Notes under the pieces: generated by a model
What the model saw: the letters and a program-made list of their open reading frames with translations, nothing else
The model's database searches: none
Told to the model about the DNA's origin: nothing
In this document: in pieces, positions 45,320-52,581 of the stretch
How positions within the stretch are numbered: position 1 is the first letter of the stretch
Layout of the letters: the number at the start of each line of letters is the position of its first letter
Origin: a virus
Virus record (IMG/VR): IMGVR_UViG_3300032265_000524
Span: 1-56,549 of that record
DNA length: 56,549 nt
Reading direction: 5' to 3' (one strand)
Translations under genes and position numbers: made by a program

Positions 45320-46209
45320 TATATTCCTTTGTAATCAAGTGGATGCCACTTTTGTATCAATTCTACTTCAAAATTTTCTAATTTTGAATTACGATGTTTT
45401 ACTTCTTCTACGAGACCTAGTAAATCGCTATAAGGTGTATCATTTATTGGTAAATCTAGTTTTGGTTTAATCACACGGTTAATATATGATATATGCTGTC
45501 TGGGACTAGGATGCATATCTCTGAGAGATTTACCATCATCAGATTCAAATGCCCAACTTAGCATATCTTGTTTCCAAGCGTGTGGTCCTATAGGGTCTAA
45601 CCAATGCTCAGCATACTTACCCCAAATAGCATCTTTATAAAACAAAAATTTCTCGTACTCGGGATCTTCCCAAATAGTGTAATCTGGATTTTCTAAAGTT
45701 AATGCATCTCCATAACTGTCGTTTAGAATATCATTACCTAGCTTAGGCAAATCTGACATGCTGGTCATTAACCAAGTGCATCCAGTTGATTCTAACAGCC
45801 CCTGAGTAGCAACAATATTGTTTAAAGTATGCATAAAGAAAGACTGCCCATCGAAGAATTGTGCAATCCATTTTTGATCATATACCGGCTGATTAATATA
45901 GTTAAACATACTTCCGCCAGTTTTCCAACCCCCTTGCCAAGCGAGAGGATCTTTTTTCATATAGTTGAGTCTACGGCGTCCAGTATGATAATCATTACGT
46001 AGATAGCTAGACCATTGTACAATGATTATATCGTCAGAAGTAAATTTGTTTATAGCGTGACATTGGGCAACCCTCTCGGAGATTGCCCTATTTCCTATGC
46101 CCGGATAACCCCAGTTTTCAAACTGGTTAAACTCTGATCCTAAAAAGTCTGCCCATGTAGGCCAAGTATATTGTGTAAAACTACATCCAAATGCAAACAG
46201 ACGTTTCAT
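45319..46209 (-). CDS. SGNH-hydrolase-like protein, copy 2
   Basis: 296 residues, a full-length paralogue of the downstream gene: FAFGCSFTQYTWPTWADFLG at 5-24 (nucleophile S10), NWGYPGIGNRAISERV, IVQWSSYLRND and DMHPSPRQH are all conserved, and so is the central MHTLNNI...TQGLLESTGCTWLMTSMSDL block. All candidate catalytic residues survive in both copies, so neither looks like a decayed duplicate. It begins one base after the glycosyltransferase stop. Possibly the two act on different positions of one glycan, or as a heterodimer. Confidence 0.75.
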   Translation of the reverse strand: MKRLFAFGCSFTQYTWPTWADFLGSEFNQFENWGYPGIGNRAISERVAQCHAINKFTSDDIIIVQWSSYLRNDYHTGRRRLNYMKKDPLAWQGGWKTGGSMFNYINQPVYDQKWIAQFFDGQSFFMHTLNNIVATQGLLESTGCTWLMTSMSDLPKLGNDILNDSYGDALTLENPDYTIWEDPEYEKFLFYKDAIWGKYAEHWLDPIGPHAWKQDMLSWAFESDDGKSLRDMHPSPRQHISYINRVIKPKLDLPINDTPYSDLLGLVEEVKHRNSKLENFEVELIQKWHPLDYKGI

Positions 46210-46210
46210 G

Positions 46211-47212
46211 TTAACAGGTTTTACAAGTCTCAGGTGCTTTGGTTATTGCAACTGTTGACGGTGCAGAAGTATTACGATATTTTGCTGACTGTTTTAGTAC
46301 ACTTTCAATGATAGCATCTTCAATCTTATCATTCATAGTCATGATGCCATCGTTGCCTCGGTCAGCTACTTCATCCATAGTGATACGTATTGGGCTATAG
46401 CGTCTGCGACCCTCACCTAGATCCATGACTACAAAGGTGTCTTCTTCTGGGTATGAAACATTTATACCAAAGGTTGACCCCATTATAACGCTGGCTGGTT
46501 TATGGAATGCATAGGCCAAATGCTGTCCTACACTGTCGCATCCTAAGAAATAATCCGACTGTGCAATAATTGAAGCCCATTGACGTAGGCTAACATTTTG
46601 TGGAATTGCAACTAACTCTTTACAGCCATGCGCACTGAAATCAATACCAATTTCGCTCATAATAATGACTGCAAATTTCTTTTGTAGTTTCTTAACAATG
46701 CTGACTACATGATCGGCTTCAAAACTACGACCTGATGGATCAAAAATAATACCATCTTTGGCAGTAATGCCCCGACCAAACGGTTGGAAAACAATTACTC
46801 GATCTTTTTTAGTTTTGTCTTTAACTTCTTTAATGACGCTAACACCTGAAAACATCTCTTCGTTAGATAGTTTAATAAATGGGCGTTGTAGTTCGCGGAT
46901 ACCTTTGTTGTTAATTGCAATATCGTATGCCTGTGCAATTGAGCATTTTTGATTATAGTATTCCCAAACACGATATGGTTCTGGACTGACTAGATCTAAG
47001 TTGATTAATTTGTCTTCAAACAGATTTTTGTGCCAGTGATCGTAGGCACGTTCATGAAGAATTGGATGTCCTTTATAAAAGTCTGTACCACCTTCGCAGA
47101 CGATGATAAAGTCTTTACCATTTTCTTCTGCATATTTTTCTAGTGCTGGGATAGAACAAATAACTCTACCGGCACCACCGTTAATAAAGAATGCTTTTCC
47201 TCGTTGGCTCAT
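46211..47212 (-). CDS. Glycosyltransferase, GT9/heptosyltransferase-like
   Basis: 333 residues with GT-B features of ADP-heptose:LPS heptosyltransferases (GT9): an N-terminal strand and Gly-rich turn (FFINGGAGRVICSIPALEKY, 8-27), VFQPFGRG (141-148) at the start of the second Rossmann domain, and the donor-site block SDYFLGCDSVGQHLAYAFHKP (219-239) followed by SVIMGST. The family usually has D/S-S/T-G-x-x-H here, and H231 is present. It ends CKTC, an unusual Cys pair. First gene of the leftward operon, with an AAGGA site before the ATG and a strong sigma70-type promoter. It probably adds a sugar to a phage-encoded or host surface glycan. Confidence 0.75.
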   Translation of the reverse strand: MSQRGKAFFINGGAGRVICSIPALEKYAEENGKDFIIVCEGGTDFYKGHPILHERAYDHWHKNLFEDKLINLDLVSPEPYRVWEYYNQKCSIAQAYDIAINNKGIRELQRPFIKLSNEEMFSGVSVIKEVKDKTKKDRVIVFQPFGRGITAKDGIIFDPSGRSFEADHVVSIVKKLQKKFAVIIMSEIGIDFSAHGCKELVAIPQNVSLRQWASIIAQSDYFLGCDSVGQHLAYAFHKPASVIMGSTFGINVSYPEEDTFVVMDLGEGRRRYSPIRITMDEVADRGNDGIMTMNDKIEDAIIESVLKQSAKYRNTSAPSTVAITKAPETCKTC

Positions 47213-47237
47213 TTAAAAATCCTTATAATTTTAGACT

Positions 47238-47266
47238 ATGATAACATAATCTACTGCACTTGTCAA
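47238..47266 (-). promoter_or_regulatory. Near-consensus sigma70 promoter of the glycan operon
   Basis: On the minus strand TTGACA (47266-47261) and TATCAT (47243-47238) are separated by exactly 17 bases: a perfect -35 and a 5/6 -10. The -10 lies 25 bases upstream of the glycosyltransferase ATG. No TAAATA box is present, so these genes should be read by host-type RNA polymerase. Confidence 0.85.
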
Positions 47267-47712
47267 ATTAATTCTACCAAATCTAGTATGGTTTGGAGTT
47301 TTGTTTTGATTATTTTGTTTGTAAAACTGTTACGTAACCCTTGGTGTAATGGTTTTGGCGCAGAATCTAGTTTTGCCCAGCACCACCCCATGTGCTCAGT
47401 GCTTAATTCTGGAATAAATTCCTCGTTAATTACACAGAGGTATGTATGGAAATTGAATACTTTATCGTTTGAAACGAATGTTTCTAAAGGTATTGATTTG
47501 ATTACTTTGGGATTGAAACCAATTTCTTCATTGATTTCTCTTTGGAGACCTTGGTAAGCTGTTTCACCTTGTATGTTAGTACCGCCTACAAGGCCCCAAG
47601 TTCCTAGATGTTTGCCATTACTTTTTTGTAACAGTAAGAATCTACGTGTTGATTTAGCGTAAAATAACGCACCACTGCAAATAATCCGATCTGTTATAGC
47701 TCTAGCTTCCAT
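47263..47712 (-). CDS. Nudix hydrolase
   Basis: 149 residues with a complete Nudix box, GTNIQGETAYQGLQREINEE followed by IGF, matching GX5EX7REUXEEXGU exactly (about residues 44-66), including the metal-binding REXXEE glutamates. The usual lead-in GTWGLVGG is present. Nudix enzymes hydrolyse nucleoside diphosphates linked to another moiety; T4 encodes one (NudE), and such genes are common in T4-like phages. Substrate cannot be read from sequence. Its start overlaps the 3' end of gp15 by 19 bases, so it is translated from the gp14-gp15 mRNA. Its stop codon overlaps the -35 box of the next promoter. Confidence 0.93.
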   Translation of the reverse strand: MEARAITDRIICSGALFYAKSTRRFLLLQKSNGKHLGTWGLVGGTNIQGETAYQGLQREINEEIGFNPKVIKSIPLETFVSNDKVFNFHTYLCVINEEFIPELSTEHMGWCWAKLDSAPKPLHQGLRNSFTNKIIKTKLQTILDLVELI

Positions 47713-49196
47713 GAACCCGCTTTATATTCACCTTCAAACGATTTTGCCCAGTGTACACCGTTCCACACATACTGGACCCCAGTGTATATATTCGTTTGAT
47801 AGATGATGCGGCTGGATTCTTGGCTACTATTAAAGATTACGTGCCAGGCACCGGCGTGCCATTCTATGATATCATTAGCATTTGCGGCAAAAGTGCCCCA
47901 GGCTGCTGTTCCTGGATGAGTAACGTTACCTGAATCTATGTAAGTTCTATTTGTGCTTCCTGCAATGTCATCAACAATAAGGAAACGATCTCCGTCAACT
48001 ACAGCACTCATACCGTGTCCTGGATAGATTTTAGTAGGATCAATAATGGCATCAAATGTGCCCGGACTTCTTGAACGATACTGTGTACCAGTACCGTAGC
48101 CTAGCATTGGATATACGATGCCTTGGCTGTCAACGTTGGTATTAGTTGGGGTAGTATCTTGATCCCAACTGATCTGGAGCATAGTAGGATCTAGACTTGA
48201 AACGGCGATAGTACCGATTACATAAGTGCCATTTGATTGTACTAGTAATATTTTACTAACACCTGCGATGTATTTTCCATGACCACTATATTGTTGGAAT
48301 AATTCTTCCCAATTGACTGTAGTACCTTGACGAGTAGGAATATCTAATGTAGGTTCCGGCGGAACTACACTTTCACTATTTGGCATTAAAAATGCCTGAC
48401 TATTATAAACCTGTATTTGATAGTTGTCTACTGTAACTATCTGAGTACTTAATGTTGCACCTAGACTTGGTGAGTTGTCGGTTAACGGCATACCTAATCC
48501 GTCAATGTATGTGCTAGTATCTGCGGCAAAGTTGTCGTGTATGTTAGTAATGATACTAGTAATAACACCGAGATGTTTAACTTTAACAGGTGGACTAATC
48601 CATATTGGCGCGGTTAAGGTTATATTAGCAATGTCAATAGGATCAGTTGTGCCAACCGGAACTTGCCTACTTGACCAACTCATAGATGCGATACTTAGAA
48701 CACTGAGACTAGTCCAGTCAACATAGTTGTCTGTAGTTTGTATTTCCATTGTAGGATTAAACAACACTAGGATCTGTTCTAAAATTTGTAATTTTTGTTC
48801 TGTACTTGCTGACCAAATATCCACCTTCATAGTTAGCTTAAATGGTGTTGGCATTAGTCTTTCAACTGTGTAGTTACGCCCCTGACCTTGTGTATAGGTA
48901 TGTGTTCCGGTATCAATATCACGTTCTCGGAATTGTAGCTTATCGTAATGTGTAGAATCTGCTAATCGAGAACTATCTAATTCTAACCCGGAAATGTACA
49001 CAGCAATCTTTGGAACTGGTGCAATGCCATTTTCACTGTTTTGATTAATGACAGATGCTGCCTGTCTATCAGGATCACCGTACTGCACAGGTACACGGTG
49101 TAGTGTTCCATCACCGTACTTGACTACAAAGTTACTAAACACACGTATAGTCTGTACTAGATATCGTCTTATCTGCCCATCATAAAAAAATTGCAT
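47694..49196 (-). CDS. 15: Tail completion and sheath stabiliser protein, gp15-like
   Basis: 500 residues. The first 230 follow T4 gp15: FFYDGQIRRYLVQTIRVFSNFVV (T4 YFYNSSFRRYATLMGDLFSNI), HRVPVQYGDPDR (RVPITYASKEH), the P-x-I/P-KIAVYISGLELDSSR block, PTPFKLTMKVDIWSASTEQKLQILEQIL (PSPIKMIYELSIFTRYEDDMFQIVEQIL), and APIWISPPV (WMYPPV). gp15 forms the hexameric ring closing the tail and joining it to the neck. About 230 extra C-terminal residues end with an EWHAGAWHV...VWNGVHWAKSF motif that T4 lacks. Its ATG overlaps the gp14 stop (TAATG), so it is coupled to gp14. Confidence 0.88.
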   Translation of the reverse strand: MQFFYDGQIRRYLVQTIRVFSNFVVKYGDGTLHRVPVQYGDPDRQAASVINQNSENGIAPVPKIAVYISGLELDSSRLADSTHYDKLQFRERDIDTGTHTYTQGQGRNYTVERLMPTPFKLTMKVDIWSASTEQKLQILEQILVLFNPTMEIQTTDNYVDWTSLSVLSIASMSWSSRQVPVGTTDPIDIANITLTAPIWISPPVKVKHLGVITSIITNIHDNFAADTSTYIDGLGMPLTDNSPSLGATLSTQIVTVDNYQIQVYNSQAFLMPNSESVVPPEPTLDIPTRQGTTVNWEELFQQYSGHGKYIAGVSKILLVQSNGTYVIGTIAVSSLDPTMLQISWDQDTTPTNTNVDSQGIVYPMLGYGTGTQYRSRSPGTFDAIIDPTKIYPGHGMSAVVDGDRFLIVDDIAGSTNRTYIDSGNVTHPGTAAWGTFAANANDIIEWHAGAWHVIFNSSQESSRIIYQTNIYTGVQYVWNGVHWAKSFEGEYKAGSWKLEL

Positions 49197-50662
49197 TAGA
49201 AATCCGCCTTAGGTCTAAGAGCAGTTGACAAGCTCTGTTTAATAGATTCTCTGTTTTTGTATAATCCAACCTTCCACTGGCCATCGTACGGTATAGTTTG
49301 CTGTACTTGCACACCTAAACTATTAGGAATTGTAGGAAGTGTTATTTGTAGGTATGTGTTGCTTCCACTAGTATAACTAGATATCAGTGTTTGAGTCGGA
49401 TAGTCAGCAACTGTATAACTAATTTCAGTGGTATCTAGTTTGAATCCGATATATGGAACTGTTAGATATGCTACATCGTATACCTGTTTGGTTTGTATCA
49501 CATAAACACCGTTGGACAGCATGACGTATGTCTGTATAGCCGCATCATTATAGATGTAGCTGTTATCATTATTAATGAAACTTGTTTTTTGTGTTTGACG
49601 AGTATCAGTATTGGTCATGTTCATGCGTACTGCATCTTCAACTTTTATCCATCTACTACCATCAAATCTAAAAAGTCTGTTAGGCAAAAAATCTGTGCGT
49701 AAAAAGAAATCATCAGTTTGTGCATTTGCGGGAAACTGTATACCAAATCCAAAATCATAACCGTTTTGCGGATAACCATCACCGACAAGATATCCAGTAT
49801 AACCTGTACGCACTGGAACACCTGCTGTAGATGATGCATTAATATTGCTAACATTACTGGCATTTAATCCTGTTTGATTAACTGTTTCTAAAACAGGCTT
49901 GCCGTTACTTGGATCAACTGCTAGAGTATAAAATTGTCTAGTTTCAAATCCGCTCTTAGCGGCATCTGCTTCACCTTGTTGTATTACAGCATCGTTGACT
50001 GTGTACAATGCTGCCAAGTTACTCATGATATTACCAAGCGTATTACCTTGCGGGTCTGGATCTCCGTTGGCATCGGTAGCAACTTGTTTTAGGATGTCAG
50101 CAAACTGTTGTGAGTTAGTGATCTTAGTACATTTTAATCTGTATAGATGTGGATACCACGTGGCACTAAATCCTTCACTAGCACGACCTACATCTGTAAT
50201 TTGATAGTAACGAGGTAATCCAATATCCCAATCAGCAAGGGCAAAATTATCACGCAGATGTGGCAATTCAAACACATCGCCGCTCATTGGTTTGCGACCA
50301 ATACTAGCAATAATATCGTTGATATGAACGGTCATGTAGATCGTATCATTATCAAGAAACAGACCAAACTGACTTAAATTAAAATCAATATTTGCTACGT
50401 TGTAATGCCCACGTATTCTATAGATACTAGGATCGTATTTTCTATCACGGTTTTCTAGTAACAACAAATCTTGTATATTTGTAGGACTATCTGTGGCATA
50501 ATGAGGCTGATCAGCAGTAGCATTTGCAGAAGCAGTATTTGATCCTATATATTTGTGAAAATATAGGTCTGTTCCACCCACAGTAAAAGCTTCGGATATT
50601 ACTTTATCCATAAACTTATAGTCGTTACCGTGTTCCGGTTTGTATAGTGATAATCTTGGCAT
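49196..50662 (-). CDS. 14: Neck protein, gp14-like
   Basis: 488 residues against 256 in T4. The N-terminal part aligns with T4 gp14: DKVISEAFTVGGTDLYFHKY (T4 DSLVAESIQMRGVECYYVPR), then SQFGLFLDNDTIYMTVHIND and KPMSGDVFELP (T4 SNFGMQVQDEVTLSI and KEPKEGDLIYFP). gp13 and gp14 form the neck connecting head and tail. The extra middle contains QTDDFFLRTDFLPNRLFRFDGSRWIKV, a W-motif element also seen in the sheath protein. There is no Shine-Dalgarno before the ATG, but the alignment needs residues before the next Met (M18). A late-type box ends four bases upstream, so the mRNA may be leaderless. Confidence 0.85.
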   Translation of the reverse strand: MPRLSLYKPEHGNDYKFMDKVISEAFTVGGTDLYFHKYIGSNTASANATADQPHYATDSPTNIQDLLLLENRDRKYDPSIYRIRGHYNVANIDFNLSQFGLFLDNDTIYMTVHINDIIASIGRKPMSGDVFELPHLRDNFALADWDIGLPRYYQITDVGRASEGFSATWYPHLYRLKCTKITNSQQFADILKQVATDANGDPDPQGNTLGNIMSNLAALYTVNDAVIQQGEADAAKSGFETRQFYTLAVDPSNGKPVLETVNQTGLNASNVSNINASSTAGVPVRTGYTGYLVGDGYPQNGYDFGFGIQFPANAQTDDFFLRTDFLPNRLFRFDGSRWIKVEDAVRMNMTNTDTRQTQKTSFINNDNSYIYNDAAIQTYVMLSNGVYVIQTKQVYDVAYLTVPYIGFKLDTTEISYTVADYPTQTLISSYTSGSNTYLQITLPTIPNSLGVQVQQTIPYDGQWKVGLYKNRESIKQSLSTALRPKADF

Positions 50663-50666
50663 ATGA

Positions 50667-50674
50667 TATTTATC
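50667..50674 (-). promoter_or_regulatory. Putative leftward late promoter box GATAAATA
   Basis: On the minus strand GATAAATA ends four bases before the gp14 ATG. If spacing follows T4 late promoters, transcription would start at or within the start codon. It lies 4 bp from a rightward box. Confidence 0.55.
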
Positions 50675-50678
50675 GCTA

Positions 50679-50686
50679 GCTAAATA
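50679..50686 (+). promoter_or_regulatory. Putative rightward late promoter box GCTAAATA
   Basis: The same box as at 2486 and 9412, ending 18 bases before the gp13 ATG and divergent from the gp14 box with only GCTA between them. Confidence 0.55.
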
Positions 50687-50704
50687 TAGTATCGAGGATT
50701 TAAA

Positions 50705-51478
50705 ATGGCCGAAGAAACCAACTCAACAAAAGAACGCAATGCGGTATTTGAGTATGTAAAAGACATGCTAGGCGATGGCATGGTTGAAGTAGAGCTTGAT
50801 CCTAAGCACTATGAAACTGCATTAGATCGCGCAATTAACCGATTCCGTCAGCGTAGCTCAAATGCTGTTGAAGAAAGCTATATGTTTCTTGAGCTAATTC
50901 AGGATCAAAACGAGTATCGCTTACCTGATGAAGTTATTGAAGTCCGCGAAGTTTTCCGTAGAGCTATTGGTTCACGTAGTGGTTTAGGTGCAGGCGGAAC
51001 ATTGTTCGAGCCATTCAACTTGGCGTACACAAACACCTACTTGTTATCCGGTACCATGATGGGAGGTCTAGCAACATACGAAATGTTTGCTGGATACCAA
51101 AAATTAGTTGGTAAAATGTTTGGTAGCTATATTGAATATAAATGGAAACAACAAAGCCATTTATTAACAATACTGCAACGTCCATTTGCACAAGGCGAAC
51201 AGGTACTAATTCGCACTTATAACTACCGTCCAGATTATGTAATCTTAACAGATATCTATGCAAAACAATGGCTTCGTGACTATACTCTAGCAACTTGTAA
51301 AGCTATGTTAGGCGAAGCACGTAGTAAATTTGGATCTATCGCTGGCCCTGGCGGCGGCGGTATTACATTAAACGGCACTGCACTACAAGCGGCAGGCAAA
51401 GAAGAGATTGCTAATTTGGAAAAAGAAATTGATAACCTAATTCCAGGTGGCATTCCTTATACATTCGTACTTGGCTAA
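50705..51478 (+). CDS. 13: Neck protein, gp13-like
   Basis: 257 residues against 309 in T4. The N-terminus (VFEYVKDMLGDGMVEVELDPKHYETALDRAINRF) matches T4 gp13 ([34 protein letters not shown]). The C-terminus, YAKQWLRDYTLATCKAMLGEARSKFGSIAGPGGG...LNGTALQAAGKEEIANLEKEI...FVLG, matches [35 protein letters not shown]...EEARLEKEALREEL...ILVG. This is strong evidence of homology. gp13 cooperates with gp14 to complete the portal neck. It is transcribed divergently from gp14, whereas in T4 the two are adjacent and codirectional. Confidence 0.9.
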   Translation: MAEETNSTKERNAVFEYVKDMLGDGMVEVELDPKHYETALDRAINRFRQRSSNAVEESYMFLELIQDQNEYRLPDEVIEVREVFRRAIGSRSGLGAGGTLFEPFNLAYTNTYLLSGTMMGGLATYEMFAGYQKLVGKMFGSYIEYKWKQQSHLLTILQRPFAQGEQVLIRTYNYRPDYVILTDIYAKQWLRDYTLATCKAMLGEARSKFGSIAGPGGGGITLNGTALQAAGKEEIANLEKEIDNLIPGGIPYTFVLG

Positions 51479-51485
51479 AAAACTC

Positions 51486-51514
51486 TTGACCTTGTAATAA
51501 AACTGTTATATACT
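51486..51514 (+). promoter_or_regulatory. Sigma70-type promoter of the dNMP kinase gene
   Basis: TTGACC (51486-51491) and TATACT (51509-51514) are separated by 17 bases, each 5/6 of consensus. The start codon is 22 bases further on, with AGGAG between. There is no TAAATA box here. Confidence 0.8.
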
Positions 51515-51536
51515 GTAGTATCTTTAGGAGAGCTAC

Positions 51537-52232
51537 ATGATTATTGGAGTATGCGGTTTTATTGGTTCGGGCAAAGATACTATTGCCGACTATCTTACAA
51601 ATTTCCACGGTTTTCGACGCGAGTCCTTCGCTAACACACTGAAAGATTCAGTGTCCGCAGTGTTCGGTTGGGACCGTACTATGCTAGAAGGACGTACAGC
51701 AAGTGCCCGAGAATGGCGTGAGCAAGTTGATCCATGGTGGGCAGAACGCCTAAACATGCCTAATCTAACTCCACGCTGGGTCCTACAGTACTGGGGAACT
51801 GAAGTTTGTCGCAAAGGGTTCCATGATGATATTTGGATTGCCGCTCTAGAAAACAAACTACGCAACAGCAAAGACGATATTGTTATAAGTGACTGTCGTT
51901 TTCCTAACGAAATTAAATCAATTAGAGCCGCAGGTGGTATCGTAATCCGTGTAAAACGTGGCGAAGATCCTGTTTGGTATCGCGATGCTTGTGATGTCAA
52001 TGCTGGTGATAAGTGCTTAAATTATTCAAGAGCTAAATCACGCTTAGATGAACTAGGAGTACATGCTTCAGAAACAGCGTGGTGTGGAACTAAGTTTGAT
52101 GCTACACTTGATAATAACAGTAGTATAGATGATCTATATGCTGAAGTTAAAGATCTGGTACAAGATCACCTTGTTTCCAGCGGACACCTTCCTGGTGTAG
52201 AGTTCGCTGACAGTTTGCACATACCGTCTTAA
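51537..52232 (+). CDS. 1: Deoxynucleoside monophosphate kinase, T4 gp1-like
   Basis: 231 residues starting with a P-loop, GFIGSGKDTIADYL (residues 7-20). The kinase-type segment WVLQYWGTEVCRKGFHDDIWI (about 80-100) and ISDCRFPNEIKSI (about 121-133), where D and R lie on the catalytic face, are typical of phage dNMP kinases of the T4 gene 1 family. These enzymes phosphorylate dNMPs to supply DNA replication. It is an early function set among late genes, consistent with its host-type promoter. The last 86 bases overlap the HNH gene on the other strand. Confidence 0.88.
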   Translation: MIIGVCGFIGSGKDTIADYLTNFHGFRRESFANTLKDSVSAVFGWDRTMLEGRTASAREWREQVDPWWAERLNMPNLTPRWVLQYWGTEVCRKGFHDDIWIAALENKLRNSKDDIVISDCRFPNEIKSIRAAGGIVIRVKRGEDPVWYRDACDVNAGDKCLNYSRAKSRLDELGVHASETAWCGTKFDATLDNNSSIDDLYAEVKDLVQDHLVSSGHLPGVEFADSLHIPS

Positions 52233-52476
52233 GATTAGTATGACGGCAGTTATTTAAATCGCCGTCTACATGAAATACATTAAACACTGTTCTGTGTTGT
52301 GATCGAAAACCGCATTTATCACATGCGGTTTTCATTTTGTATCCTGCTGTTTGCCAACGTGGTACTACACTAATACCCTTTAGGCAGGCCTCGCACTTAC
52401 GTCTATAATAAGCGCGACCATTTTTGTAGTAGTTTAAGGCTGCCGGACGCTGTCCGCAGGAGCATAAAGGTCTCAT
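52147..52476 (-). CDS. HNH homing-type endonuclease with zinc-binding Cys clusters
   Basis: 109 residues. Cys pairs C5/C7 with C28/C31 form a first likely zinc site, and C52/C55 with C86/C89 a second. The active-site segment is VFHVDGDLNNCRHTNLKTVC (67-86), with H69, D71, D73 and N81, as expected of small HNH nucleases. The opening (RPLC.C..RPAALNYYKNGRAYYR) is one I recall from free-standing HNH proteins in T4-like phages. It lies antisense to its neighbours and overlaps the dNMP kinase gene tail to tail, as expected of an inserted selfish element. No Shine-Dalgarno is evident. Confidence 0.85.
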   Translation of the reverse strand: MRPLCSCGQRPAALNYYKNGRAYYRRKCEACLKGISVVPRWQTAGYKMKTACDKCGFRSQHRTVFNVFHVDGDLNNCRHTNLKTVCANCQRTLHQEGVRWKQGDLVPDL

Positions 52477-52481
52477 ACAAA

Positions 52482-52489
52482 TATTTAAG
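52482..52489 (-). promoter_or_regulatory. Possible late-type box CTTAAATA upstream of the HNH gene
   Basis: On the minus strand CTTAAATA ends five bases before the ATG, so a transcript would start at the A of the start codon. The match is weaker than the other boxes and could be chance in A+T-rich DNA. Confidence 0.25.
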
Positions 52490-52541
52490 CCTTTTTCACC
52501 CCTTTTTCACCTAGTATTACAGGTATAAAAACTCCAAATGC

Positions 52542-52549
52542 CATAAATA
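52542..52549 (+). promoter_or_regulatory. Putative late promoter box CATAAATA for the tail sheath gene
   Basis: The same 8-mer as at 20309 and 37752, ending 32 bases before the sheath ATG in the gap between HNH and gp18. GGAG follows at 52570-52573. Confidence 0.6.
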
Positions 52550-52581
52550 CAAATAGAATTGTATTCATTGGAGATTACAGG

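Noticed and set aside
52224-52266. Hairpin-forming repeats CCGTC/GACGG and GACGGC/GCCGTC
   Set aside because: They lie inside the HNH coding sequence, compete with one another and lack a T-tract, so they are not called a terminator.
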